Made by a program: the position numbers and the translations under genes. This document shows, one piece after another, positions 1 through 6,182 of a stretch of 7,058 nt of DNA. The stretch is from an uncultured Rivibacter sp. (GTDB lineage: Bacteria; Pseudomonadota; Gammaproteobacteria; Burkholderiales; Burkholderiaceae), in NCBI GenBank assembly GCA_946481025.1, contig CAMLNA010000180.1, positions 1 through 7,058 of the forward strand, written 5' to 3'. Position 1 is the stretch's first letter. Each line of letters opens with the position of its first letter. Below the pieces are notes generated by a model. It saw nothing but the letters and a program-made list of their open reading frames with translations. It had not been told where the DNA came from and did not search any database.

Positions 1-744
1 CGTCCAGCGCGACCACGACTGGCTGGTGCCGAAGTTGTAGCCGTCGATGCCGATCCAGTCGACGACGTCGTCACCCGGGTACGCGAAGCGCGGATCGTTC
101 CACGCCGCAGCCGGCTGGCTCGCGTTGTTGAAGCACCAGACGTGCTGCACCTTGTGAGCACCAGCGGCCTTGAAGCGCGCGACGACGCGGCGGTAGACGC
201 GTGCATAGGCTTCGCCGTTGCTGCCGTTGTTCACCAGGCACCAGGGATACCAGTCGCCATTGAACTCATGGCCGAAGCGCAGCATGAAAGGCAGCCCCTG
301 CCGCGCCGCGGCCTGGGCCCAGGTGTCGATGTAGGCATCCCACTGGCCCGCTTCGATCTGCGCGAGCGTGATGGCCTCGCCATGCGCGCCCCAGGGCTCC
401 CACGTCACCTGCGCCGCAATGCCCTGGCTGGCCAGGTACTGCAGCTGCGACTGCGGGAAGGCCGAGCCGAAGCGGGTGAACCACATCACCGCGGCGGGCT
501 TGCGACGCAGGTCGGCCTGCGCGCCGCTCACCACGTCGGTGAGCGCGTTCTCCCGAAAGATGCCGAAGAACACGCCCTGGGTGGGGCTGGTGCTGGTGTC
601 TTCGAGCACCGGCAGCGCCAGGGCATCGTCGAGCGGCGATGGTGCTTCCGAGCCGGCCGTGGTGCCGCAGGCGCTGGTGAGGGGCATGGCGGCGAGCCCG
701 GCCAGGGTGCCGAGCACGCGCCGGCGTGGGATGGGGCGGGTCAA
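1..744 (-). CDS. GH26 glycoside hydrolase, exported, C-terminus outside window
   Basis: The visible 248 residues are the N-terminal part of a family GH26 retaining glycosidase; the family holds endo-beta-1,4-mannanases, beta-1,3-1,4-glucanases and beta-1,3-xylanases. Residues 156-168 read RFGHEFNGDWYPW, the GH26 signature; H159-E160 is the His-Glu pair, with E160 the expected acid/base. A second typical segment, DWIGIDGYN, lies at 229-237. The nucleophile glutamate is expected beyond the window edge. The chosen start is TTG at 744, because GGAGG sits five bases ahead of it and it overlaps the preceding stop as TTGA. This start also keeps a twin-arginine signal (R7-R8-R9-V-L-G) followed by a hydrophobic stretch; the first downstream ATG (residue 20) would destroy it. 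C26 closes an imperfect lipobox (TSAC), so the protein may be a Tat-exported lipoprotein. It is third in the hydrolase operon. Family is confident; substrate is open. Confidence 0.9.
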   Translation of the reverse strand, partial: MTRPIPRRRVLGTLAGLAAMPLTSACGTTAGSEAPSPLDDALALPVLEDTSTSPTQGVFFGIFRENALTDVVSGAQADLRRKPAAVMWFTRFGSAFPQSQLQYLASQGIAAQVTWEPWGAHGEAITLAQIEAGQWDAYIDTWAQAAARQGLPFMLRFGHEFNGDWYPWCLVNNGSNGEAYARVYRRVVARFKAAGAHKVQHVWCFNNASQPAAAWNDPRFAYPGDDVVDWIGIDGYNFGTSQSWSRWT

Positions 745-2069
745 GGTTGCCTCCGCAGGCGCAGCAGCGACATCGAGCGCGGTGCAAGCTTCAGGCGGCC
801 GGCCTGGGGCAGTGTGGCGAGCGGGTGTTCTTCTTCGACGATGGCCGCATCGAAGTACTGCGCCTGCTCGACCTGCCAGCCGGCGGCGTCGAGTTCGGTT
901 TGCACCGGCTCGTTGAGCGTGTTGAGCAGCAGCACCGTCAGGCCCTCCTTGCCCTTGACCGCGTGGGCCCACAGCGCCGGGTGGCTCGAACCGGCCTTCA
1001 CGAAGCGGCCTTCGAGCCCGCTCAGCATCGAGAAGGCGTAGTAGGTCGGCCGCGGCACCCCGGCGTTGTCGAGCAGGCCGTGGAAGCCGGTGCCCTGGTA
1101 GGCGAAGTAGTGCGCCGCGCGCACGCCCTGCTGGGCCAGGCGCAATGCGGCTTCGGCGGCCCACAGTCCGGCCACCTGGTCCGACAGGAACCTCGGCCGG
1201 TCGGTGCGCCACGACAGGCCGTACTCGGTGACGGCCAGCTTCACGTCGCGGCCGTGACCCAGCGGGTTGCGCTTCGGGTCGCGCCAGAGCGCCTGTACCC
1301 GCTTCACCGAGGCATCGACCTGCGAGATGGTCTGCAGGGCCGCTTCCTCGGTGCCGTTGCCCTCGGTCGGGTAGAGGTGCCAGGTGAGCACGTCCACGGC
1401 ATCGCCGCACAGTTCGACGAACCGGTCGAGGAAGCGCATCGCGGTATCCGCCGCGCCCGACACGGCCGGGCCCGCCACCTGCGCGTTGGCATCCACCGCC
1501 TTGATGGCTCGCGCCTGGGCGCGGAACACCTTGCAGTAGCGCTCGGGCGTCCAGCTCGCATCGCCGCGCGTCACGCTGTAGAGGTCGGGCTCGTTGCCGA
1601 TCTCCCAGAACGGCACCGCGAGGCCGCGTTCGCGGGCCAGGCGCACCGCGTTGGCGGCGTCTTCCGGCTCGTTGGCCGGCTTGCGGTCGACCCGCCCGGC
1701 AAACACGCGGGTCTGCACCATCAGCTCGGGGCCGCCGCTCACCAGCCCCAGCAGCGAGCGGAACGTGTCCAGCGTGGCGCTGTCCATGTCCTGCTCGTCG
1801 CCGATGTTGCCGCCGGGAAAGCGCAACGATGCCGCCGGCACGCGCGCGAGGCCGTCGCGGAACTCGGCCACGGCCATCCAGTTGCCGAAGTTGTAGCCGC
1901 GGGTGACCGCGGGGTTGACCACGAGGCCTTCCTCGTCGGCCTTGACGACGACGCGGGCGCTTTCTGCGGCTCCGGCGGCCAGGGGAAGGAGCGCCGGTGC
2001 AAGCGCCAGGGCACACGCCAGCGCAGGTGCGCGCAGGTGCCGCAGCGATCGATGCAGTTCGGTTCTCAT
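741..2069 (-). CDS. Exported clan GH-A glycoside hydrolase (GH39/GH51/GH79-like, family unsettled)
   Basis: This 442-residue protein starts with an arginine-containing n-region and an alanine/leucine-rich Sec signal (about 1-35, likely cut after A34 or A35), so it should act in the periplasm or outside the cell. The body looks like a (beta/alpha)8 barrel of clan GH-A: LRFPGGN at 82-88, WEIGNEPD at 155-162 with E160 as the likely acid/base, TWHLYP at 229-234, and VTEYG at 280-284 with E282 as the likely nucleophile. Residues from about 355 to 442 are probably a beta-sandwich, as in GH39 and GH51. WEIGNEP and the LSDQ...LW segment after the nucleophile recall GH79, whereas the RFPGGN segment is shared by GH51 and GH79. 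I cannot assign one family or a substrate. The ATG overlaps the GH1 stop as ATGA, and AAGGTGG lies nine bases upstream, suggesting translational coupling. Confidence 0.82.
   Translation of the reverse strand: MRTELHRSLRHLRAPALACALALAPALLPLAAGAAESARVVVKADEEGLVVNPAVTRGYNFGNWMAVAEFRDGLARVPAASLRFPGGNIGDEQDMDSATLDTFRSLLGLVSGGPELMVQTRVFAGRVDRKPANEPEDAANAVRLARERGLAVPFWEIGNEPDLYSVTRGDASWTPERYCKVFRAQARAIKAVDANAQVAGPAVSGAADTAMRFLDRFVELCGDAVDVLTWHLYPTEGNGTEEAALQTISQVDASVKRVQALWRDPKRNPLGHGRDVKLAVTEYGLSWRTDRPRFLSDQVAGLWAAEAALRLAQQGVRAAHYFAYQGTGFHGLLDNAGVPRPTYYAFSMLSGLEGRFVKAGSSHPALWAHAVKGKEGLTVLLLNTLNEPVQTELDAAGWQVEQAQYFDAAIVEEEHPLATLPQAGRLKLAPRSMSLLRLRRQP
750..754 (-). promoter_or_regulatory. Ribosome binding site fixing the TTG start of the GH26 gene
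   Basis: On the minus strand GGAGG is followed by five bases and then TTG at 744-742. The site lies inside the last codons of the upstream glycosidase gene. It is the strongest Shine-Dalgarno sequence in the hydrolase operon and is the main reason for choosing the rare TTG start. Confidence 0.75.
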
Positions 2070-3463
2070 ACGGCAAACCCACCTTCACGGATGAGGCGCT
2101 GGTACCAGCGGAAGCTTTCCTTCGGCGTGCGCTGTTGCGTCCGGAAGTCCACGTGCACGAGGCCGAAGCGCTTGCTGTAGCCGTGGGCCCATTCGAAGTT
2201 GTCGAGCAGCGACCAGGCGGTGTAGCCGCGCAGGTCGCAGCCGGAGCGCAGCGCACGGTCGAGCGCGATCACGTGGCGCCGGTGGTATTCGATGCGCAGC
2301 GCATCGTCGACCCGGCCGGTGGCGTCGGGCTCCGTGTTGTCGCAGGCGCCGTTCTCGGTGATGAGCAGCGGAGGGTTGCCGTATTCGTCCTTCAGCCAGG
2401 TCAGCACCTTGTAGAAGCCGTCGGCGTAGACGTCCCAGCCGATGTCGGTCTTGCGGAAGCCCGCCACGTTCACCGTCTGCAGGTGGCGCAGCGCGTCGAT
2501 CTGCTGGAACGCGTCGTCCTGCGCCGACGACAGCGGCGCCCGGGTCGCCTCCCGCGTGTAGCCGCCGGTGTAGTAGTTGATCCCCAGCAGGTCGGTGCGC
2601 TGCCCGATGATGGCCATGTCGCCGTCTTCCACCGGTGGGTGGATGCCCAGCAGCGCGTACCGGGCCAGCAGCCCCTGCGGGTAGCGGCCGTGGTAGAGCG
2701 GGTCGATGAACCAGCGGTTGAACCAGTCCAGCCCGCGTTCGCAGGCGGCCACGTCGTCGGGGTGGCACGAGTACGGTTCGTGCCACTCGACGTTGGGTGC
2801 CATGCCGATGCGACCCGGCTTCTCGGCGCGGCGGAACTCCTTGACCGCCAGGCCGTGCGCGAGCAGCAGGTGGTGGGCTACCGCGACCGCGTTGCCGAGG
2901 TCCTTCTCGCCGGGGGCGTGCATGCCCATGGCATGCGACAGCATCGACGCGCACCACGGCTCGTTGATCGTGAACCACACCGCCACGCGGTCGCCCAGCG
3001 CCAGGAACATGGCCCGGGCGTACTCCGCGAAGTCGTAGGCGCAGCGGCGGTTGAGCCAGCCGCCTTCGTCATGCAGCACCTGCGGCAGGTCCCAGTGGTA
3101 GAGCGTGGCCATCGGCGTGATGCCGGCGTCGTGCAGCAGGTCCACCAGGCGGCGGTAGTAGGCGATGCCCAGCGGGTTCAGTTCGCCGCGCCCGGCGGGC
3201 ATCACGCGCGACCACGAGATCGAGAAGCGGTAGGCCTTGACGCCCAGTTCGCTCAGCAGCGCCACGTCTTCCTCGGGGCGGCGGTAGGAATCGCAGGCGA
3301 CGTCGCCGGTGTCGCCGTTCTCGACGCGGCCGGGTGTCTTGGCAAAGCGGTCCCAGATGCTGGGCGTGCGGCCGTCGACATCGGCCGAACCCTCGATCTG
3401 GTAGGCCGACGTGGCGGTTCCCCAGAGGAAGCCGGCCGGAAAGTTGAAGTCGGATGGTTGCAT
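2066..3463 (-). CDS. GH1 beta-glucosidase / beta-glycosidase, cytoplasmic
   Basis: This 465-residue protein is a full-length family GH1 retaining beta-glycosidase that releases non-reducing-end glucose, mannose, galactose or similar sugars from short beta-linked oligosaccharides. The N-terminal GH1 signature FLWGTATSAYQIEG (12-25) includes Q22. Also present are LYHWDLPQ with H123, TINEPW with acid/base E168, LITENG with nucleophile E370, and the glycone-binding W417 and E424-W425 in WSLLDNFEW. All expected active-site residues are intact. There is no signal peptide, so it should act on imported sugars. I chose ATG at 3463 because homology starts five residues later. The reading frame stays open upstream to 3712, but that extension runs across the operator and into the repressor gene. 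No Shine-Dalgarno sequence precedes this ATG. It is the first gene of the three-gene hydrolase operon. Exact sugar specificity cannot be read from sequence. Confidence 0.96.
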   Translation of the reverse strand: MQPSDFNFPAGFLWGTATSAYQIEGSADVDGRTPSIWDRFAKTPGRVENGDTGDVACDSYRRPEEDVALLSELGVKAYRFSISWSRVMPAGRGELNPLGIAYYRRLVDLLHDAGITPMATLYHWDLPQVLHDEGGWLNRRCAYDFAEYARAMFLALGDRVAVWFTINEPWCASMLSHAMGMHAPGEKDLGNAVAVAHHLLLAHGLAVKEFRRAEKPGRIGMAPNVEWHEPYSCHPDDVAACERGLDWFNRWFIDPLYHGRYPQGLLARYALLGIHPPVEDGDMAIIGQRTDLLGINYYTGGYTREATRAPLSSAQDDAFQQIDALRHLQTVNVAGFRKTDIGWDVYADGFYKVLTWLKDEYGNPPLLITENGACDNTEPDATGRVDDALRIEYHRRHVIALDRALRSGCDLRGYTAWSLLDNFEWAHGYSKRFGLVHVDFRTQQRTPKESFRWYQRLIREGGFAV

Positions 3464-3469
3464 GCCTGA

Positions 3470-3499
3470 ACGATAGCGCCTGCTTGCAAGCGCTTGCAA
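3470..3499 (-). promoter_or_regulatory. Candidate promoter for the hydrolase operon giving a leaderless GH1 transcript
   Basis: On the minus strand TTGCAA (3499-3494, 4/6 to the -35 consensus and also the first half of the operator) is followed by 18 bases and TATCGT (3475-3470, 4/6 to the -10 consensus). A start seven bases further on would fall on the A of the GH1 ATG, which would fit the missing ribosome binding site. Both elements are weak and this is inference. Confidence 0.3.
3484..3499. promoter_or_regulatory. LacI-family operator in front of the hydrolase operon
   Basis: TTGCAAGCGCTTGCAA is a perfect 16-base palindrome with a central CG, the usual form of operators bound by LacI-family dimers, whose hinge leucine inserts at the central CG step. 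Its inner 14 bases are identical to the site in front of the transporter operon. It lies 21 bases upstream of the GH1 ATG and overlaps or abuts both candidate promoters, so binding should repress the hydrolases. The adjacent repressor gene is the obvious candidate for the protein that binds here. Confidence 0.88.
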
Positions 3500-3505
3500 C
3501 GCCGA

Positions 3506-3534
3506 AGCATTGCCGATCTTGCGGACTTCGTCAG
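3506..3534 (-). promoter_or_regulatory. Alternative candidate promoter for the hydrolase operon
   Basis: CTGACG (3534-3529, 4/6 to TTGACA), a 17-base spacer and AATGCT (3511-3506, only 3/6 to TATAAT) lie just upstream of the operator. This would place the transcription start at its edge, the same geometry as in the transporter promoter. The -10 is poor, so this competes with the leaderless promoter closer to the gene. Confidence 0.25.
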
Positions 3535-3600
3535 GGGAAGCCACAGGGGCAGGGCACGTTCGAGGGAAGGGCGTCGGGGGAGTGCGTGGCGGCACTGCCA

Positions 3601-3614
3601 GGCAAGCGCTATCA
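3601..3614. promoter_or_regulatory. Degenerate operator-like site ahead of the repressor gene
   Basis: GGCAAGCGCTATCA matches 11 of 14 positions of the two perfect operators and keeps the central CG. It overlaps TATCAT (3610-3615), which matches the -10 consensus at 5 of 6 bases and lies 32 bases before the repressor ATG; no convincing -35 is seen. It could provide weak autoregulation, but the match may be chance. Confidence 0.4.
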
Positions 3615-3647
3615 TCGCGCCCCATCCGACGCATCCCCAGCCTCCTC

Positions 3648-4709
3648 ATGCCCAGCGGCCACAAGATCACGCTCGAGGAAGTCGCGCGCCTCGCGGGCGT
3701 GTCGACCAGCACCGTCTCGCGCTACCTGAGCGGATCCCACCCGGTGTCCGAGGACAAGGTGGCGGCCATCGAGGGCAGCATCCAGCGCCTGAACTACCGG
3801 CCCAACCTGGTGGCCCGCGGCCTGGCCAAGGGACGCACGATGACCGTGGGGGTGCTGACGCAGGAGATCGTGAGCACCTTTTTCAACGCCGCCATGCGTG
3901 GCGTCGAGGACGGCCTGGCCGGCCACCAGTACGAGGCCATCTATGCCAGCGGCCACTGGCAGCCGGAACACGAGGCGCAACGGCTGAACTCCCTCGTCGG
4001 GCGGGGGGTCGACGGCGTGATCCTGATCCACCCCGGCTTGTCCGACGAAGTGCTCGAGCGCCATGCCGAGGGCGTGCCGATGGTGGTGGTGGGCCGCAAG
4101 GTGGCGACGCGCCGCGTGCATTCGCTCGGCTTCGACCACTACCAGGGCGCCCGCCGGGCGCTGGGGCACCTGCTCGAACTCGGCCACCGCCGCATCGCCT
4201 TCATCTCGGGCCCTCCGGGGCGGGACGATGCCGACGATCGTCTGCGCGCTTATCACGACACGCTGGCCGAGGCGGGCGTCGAGCCGGACGACCGGCTGGT
4301 CGCGGCCGGCAGCTATGTGGAGCCGGGCGGCCTGGCTGCGATGAACGTGCTGCTGGACCGCGGCCTGCCCTTCACCGCGGTGTTCGCGGCGAACGACGAC
4401 TCGGCCTATGGCGCGATGCTGGCGCTGCACCGCCGCCGCCTGCGCGTGCCCGACGACATCTCGATCGTCGGCTTCGATGACGTGCAGCACTCGGCGTTTT
4501 CCCTGCCGCCGCTCACCACGGTGAGGCAGCCGCTGCGCGAACTCGGCCGCGAAGCCGCCAATGCCGTCGTCGCGCTGATCGAGGGGCGCAAGCCGCCGCT
4601 GGGCACCGTGGCGCCGCTCGAGCTGATCGTGCGCGAATCCACGCGGGCCCTGCCGGCCCGGGTCGAACCGGCGCCATCTGCCGGGCGCCCGGCCAGGCGC
4701 AGAGCCTAG
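3648..4709 (+). CDS. LacI-family transcriptional repressor, local regulator of the locus
   Basis: This 353-residue protein has the standard LacI/GalR architecture. The N-terminal helix-turn-helix is ITLEEVARLAGVSTSTVSRY (7-26), with recognition helix around S19-Y26. A hinge helix follows at YRPNLVARGLAKG (50-62), whose L59 corresponds to the leucine that intercalates at the operator centre. The periplasmic-binding-protein-like effector domain begins at about TMTVGVL (64-70). It includes the family-typical FAANDDSAYGAM and VGFDDV segments, as well as a LPPLTTVRQP stretch. The effector is most likely a mono- or oligosaccharide, not identifiable here. ATG 3648 is chosen because the DNA-binding domain starts immediately after it; an in-frame upstream ATG at 3510 would add 46 unrelated residues across the operator-like site. 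No Shine-Dalgarno sequence is visible, which may keep the level low. A proline- and arginine-rich tail ends the protein. Its position between two operons with identical operators points to local control of both. Confidence 0.96.
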   Translation: MPSGHKITLEEVARLAGVSTSTVSRYLSGSHPVSEDKVAAIEGSIQRLNYRPNLVARGLAKGRTMTVGVLTQEIVSTFFNAAMRGVEDGLAGHQYEAIYASGHWQPEHEAQRLNSLVGRGVDGVILIHPGLSDEVLERHAEGVPMVVVGRKVATRRVHSLGFDHYQGARRALGHLLELGHRRIAFISGPPGRDDADDRLRAYHDTLAEAGVEPDDRLVAAGSYVEPGGLAAMNVLLDRGLPFTAVFAANDDSAYGAMLALHRRRLRVPDDISIVGFDDVQHSAFSLPPLTTVRQPLRELGREAANAVVALIEGRKPPLGTVAPLELIVRESTRALPARVEPAPSAGRPARRRA

Positions 4710-4725
4710 GCTGCGCGCGACACCA

Positions 4726-4740
4726 CGGCCGGCTCGGCCG
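4726..4740 (+). terminator. Possible weak terminator hairpin after the repressor gene
   Basis: CGGCCG, a three-base loop and CGGCCG can form a six-pair GC stem 16 bases after the repressor stop. The only T-run (4754-4758) begins 14 bases later, too far for a classic intrinsic terminator, so function is uncertain. A second weak stem (GCGCC 4748-4752 with GGCGC 4762-4766) encloses that T-run. Confidence 0.25.
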
Positions 4741-4804
4741 CCCTAGTGCGCCATTTTTCACGGCGCCTGTCATTTCTTGCGATTCCTTTGGGGGTTCGTC
4801 CTCA

Positions 4805-4834
4805 GTGACAGCCCGGAGCAGCCCCTCCTACACT
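4805..4834 (+). promoter_or_regulatory. Sigma-70-type promoter of the sugar transporter operon
   Basis: GTGACA (4805-4810, 5/6 to TTGACA), an 18-base spacer and TACACT (4829-4834, 4/6 to TATAAT) predict a transcription start near 4841. That falls inside the perfect operator 4839-4852, the classical arrangement for repression by blocking the initiating polymerase. The match to the operator position strengthens an otherwise moderate promoter. Confidence 0.6.
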
Positions 4835-4838
4835 TTCA

Positions 4839-4852
4839 TGCAAGCGCTTGCA
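4839..4852. promoter_or_regulatory. LacI-family operator at the transporter promoter start site
   Basis: TGCAAGCGCTTGCA is a perfect 14-base palindrome, identical to the core of the operator before the hydrolase operon (3485-3498). It covers the predicted transcription start of the binding-protein gene. Two identical perfect palindromes flanking a LacI-family gene make shared control of both operons the simplest reading. Confidence 0.9.
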
Positions 4853-4872
4853 CAAATCATGTCATACGACCG

Positions 4873-4886
4873 TGCAGGCGAGTGCA
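4873..4886. promoter_or_regulatory. Secondary operator-like site in the transporter leader
   Basis: TGCAGGCGAGTGCA keeps both TGCA arms and the central CG of the main operator and matches it at 11 of 14 positions. Its centre is 34 bases downstream of the main operator centre, in the untranslated leader and 19 bases before the GTG start codon. It could be an auxiliary site for the same repressor. Confidence 0.45.
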
Positions 4887-4893
4887 CCCTGAC

Positions 4894-4900
4894 AAGGAGA
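4894..4900 (+). promoter_or_regulatory. Ribosome binding site fixing the GTG start of the binding protein
   Basis: AAGGAGA is followed by five bases and GTG at 4906. This strong site favours the GTG start over the in-frame ATG at 4777, which would lie upstream of the promoter and add 43 residues in front of a good signal peptide. Confidence 0.85.
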
Positions 4901-4905
4901 CCTTC

Positions 4906-6150
4906 GTGAAACTCGCTTCCCGCCTGGGGCTGGCCGCCTGGCTCGGCTTTTGTTCGCTGTCGTTGCATGCGCAGACGGTGCTCACCGTCGCTTCCTTCAA
5001 GGACCTCGACCGTTCGGTCCAGGCAGCCATCCCGTTGTTCAAGAAGGTGCGCCCCGACGTGGAGGTGAAGCTGGTGGCGCTGGGCTATGGCGACCACCAC
5101 AACGCCATGACCACCTCGCTGGCCACCGGCGCCAACCTGCCCGACGTGATGGGCCTGGAGATCGGCTTCGTGGCCAAGTTCGCCGAAGGCGGCGGCCTCG
5201 AAGACCTGTCGAAGCCGCCCTACAACGCCGGCGCGCTGGGCGACCGCTTCTTCAAGTTCTCGGTGGCGCAGGCCACCAGCCGCGGCGGCATTCGCGCCGC
5301 CATGCCGGCCGACATCGGCCCCGGTGCGCTGTTCTACCGCAAGGACCTGATGGACAAGGCCGGCGTCAGCGAGGCGCAATTGACCAAGTCGTGGGACTCC
5401 TTCATCGAGTCGGGCAAGGCCCTCAAGGCCAAGACGGGCGCCTACCTGATTCCGCATGCGGCGGCCATCAAGGACATCATCCTGCGCTCGGGCCTGCGCG
5501 ACGGCGAAGGCATCTACTTCGACGACAAGGGCAAGGTGCTGGTCGAGTCGCCGCGTTTCGTGCAGGCGTTCGAAACCGCCAGGCGTGCCCGCGCTGCCGG
5601 CATCGACGCCAAGGTCGGCGCCTGGAGCAATGAATGGAGCGAAGGCTTCAAGCGCGGCACCGTCGCCAGCGAAATGATGGGCGCCTGGCTCGCCGGCCAC
5701 CTGAAGAACTGGATCGCGCCGGAGACCAAGGGCCTGTGGCGATCGGCCGGCCTGCCCGGTGGCGTGAATGCCTCCTGGGGCGGCTCGTTCTATGCCATTC
5801 CCAAGGGGGCGAAGAACAAGGATCTCGCCTGGGAGTTCGTCAAGTTCATGACGACGAACAAGGAAGTGCAGCTGGCGGCCTTCCGCGAGCTCGACGCCTT
5901 TCCCGCGCTGATGGACGCCACCAACGATGCCTTCATCGACAAGCCGGTCGAGTTCCTCGGCAACGAGCCGGCACGCAAGGCCTGGAAGGCGACGGCGCAG
6001 AAGATCCCCGCCGTGGCGGTGGACCGGCTCGACCCGGTGGCCGCCGAAGTGATTGCCTCCGAGTTCGACAAGGTGCTGGAGCAGGACAAGGACGTGAAGC
6101 TCGCGCTGGCCGATGCCCGCAAGGCCATCGAGCGCCGCGTGCGCCGCTGA
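4906..6150 (+). CDS. ABC transporter sugar-binding protein, family 1
   Basis: This 414-residue periplasmic protein captures a sugar and delivers it to the membrane permease. It starts with a Sec signal peptide (residues 1-22, KLASRLGLAAWLGF then SLSLHA, probable cut before Q23); C16 lacks a proper lipobox, so it should be soluble. The mature part has the pattern of family 1 (MalE/UgpB-like) solute-binding proteins: an early VLTVASF strand, a PDVEVKLV strand, GANLPDV before the first lobe crossing, a GALFYRKDLMDKAGV segment, and near the C-terminus an ASWGGSFYAIPKGAKNKDLAWEF-type region ending in KFMTTNKEVQ. Several tryptophans in the C-terminal half could stack on sugar rings. It is the first gene after the operator-controlled promoter and is followed after 43 bases by a permease. 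The ligand is inferred from the neighbouring beta-glycosidases to be a short beta-linked oligosaccharide. Confidence 0.95.
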   Translation: MKLASRLGLAAWLGFCSLSLHAQTVLTVASFKDLDRSVQAAIPLFKKVRPDVEVKLVALGYGDHHNAMTTSLATGANLPDVMGLEIGFVAKFAEGGGLEDLSKPPYNAGALGDRFFKFSVAQATSRGGIRAAMPADIGPGALFYRKDLMDKAGVSEAQLTKSWDSFIESGKALKAKTGAYLIPHAAAIKDIILRSGLRDGEGIYFDDKGKVLVESPRFVQAFETARRARAAGIDAKVGAWSNEWSEGFKRGTVASEMMGAWLAGHLKNWIAPETKGLWRSAGLPGGVNASWGGSFYAIPKGAKNKDLAWEFVKFMTTNKEVQLAAFRELDAFPALMDATNDAFIDKPVEFLGNEPARKAWKATAQKIPAVAVDRLDPVAAEVIASEFDKVLEQDKDVKLALADARKAIERRVRR

Positions 6151-6182
6151 ACGACGCCCTGAAATGATGTCCTGAACGACGC
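6147..6182 (+). repeat. Short direct repeat at the binding protein / permease junction
   Basis: CTGAACGACGC occurs at 6147-6157, including the stop codon of the binding-protein gene, and again at 6172-6182, a spacing of 25 bases. The two copies fill most of the 43-base gap. It looks like a small tandem duplication that copied the stop region; no function is evident. Confidence 0.6.

Noticed and set aside
726..3469. Long plus-strand open frames (726-2180 and 1997-3469) opposite the hydrolase genes.
   Set aside because: They are antisense shadows in GC-rich DNA: rich in Arg, Ala, Gly, His and Val, with no recognisable domain, and lie wholly opposite well-supported genes.
3510..3647. Upstream in-frame ATG at 3510 as the start of the repressor.
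   Set aside because: It would add 46 residues with no LacI-family similarity and would run through the intergenic regulatory region; the DNA-binding domain begins directly after the ATG at 3648.
3464..3712. The GH1 reading frame stays open upstream to an ATG at 3712, which would give a 548-residue protein.
   Set aside because: The extra 83 residues are low-complexity and unlike GH1, cross the operator, and overlap the start of the divergent repressor gene. GH1 homology begins right after the ATG at 3463.
4726..4766. A firm intrinsic terminator after the repressor gene.
   Set aside because: The GC stem at 4726-4740 is not followed directly by a T-run, and the T-run at 4754-4758 sits in the loop of a different, weak stem. 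It is kept only as a low-confidence feature.
4777..4905. Upstream in-frame ATG at 4777 as the start of the sugar-binding protein.
   Set aside because: It lies upstream of the predicted promoter and operator and would bury the signal peptide; GTG 4906 has a strong ribosome binding site.
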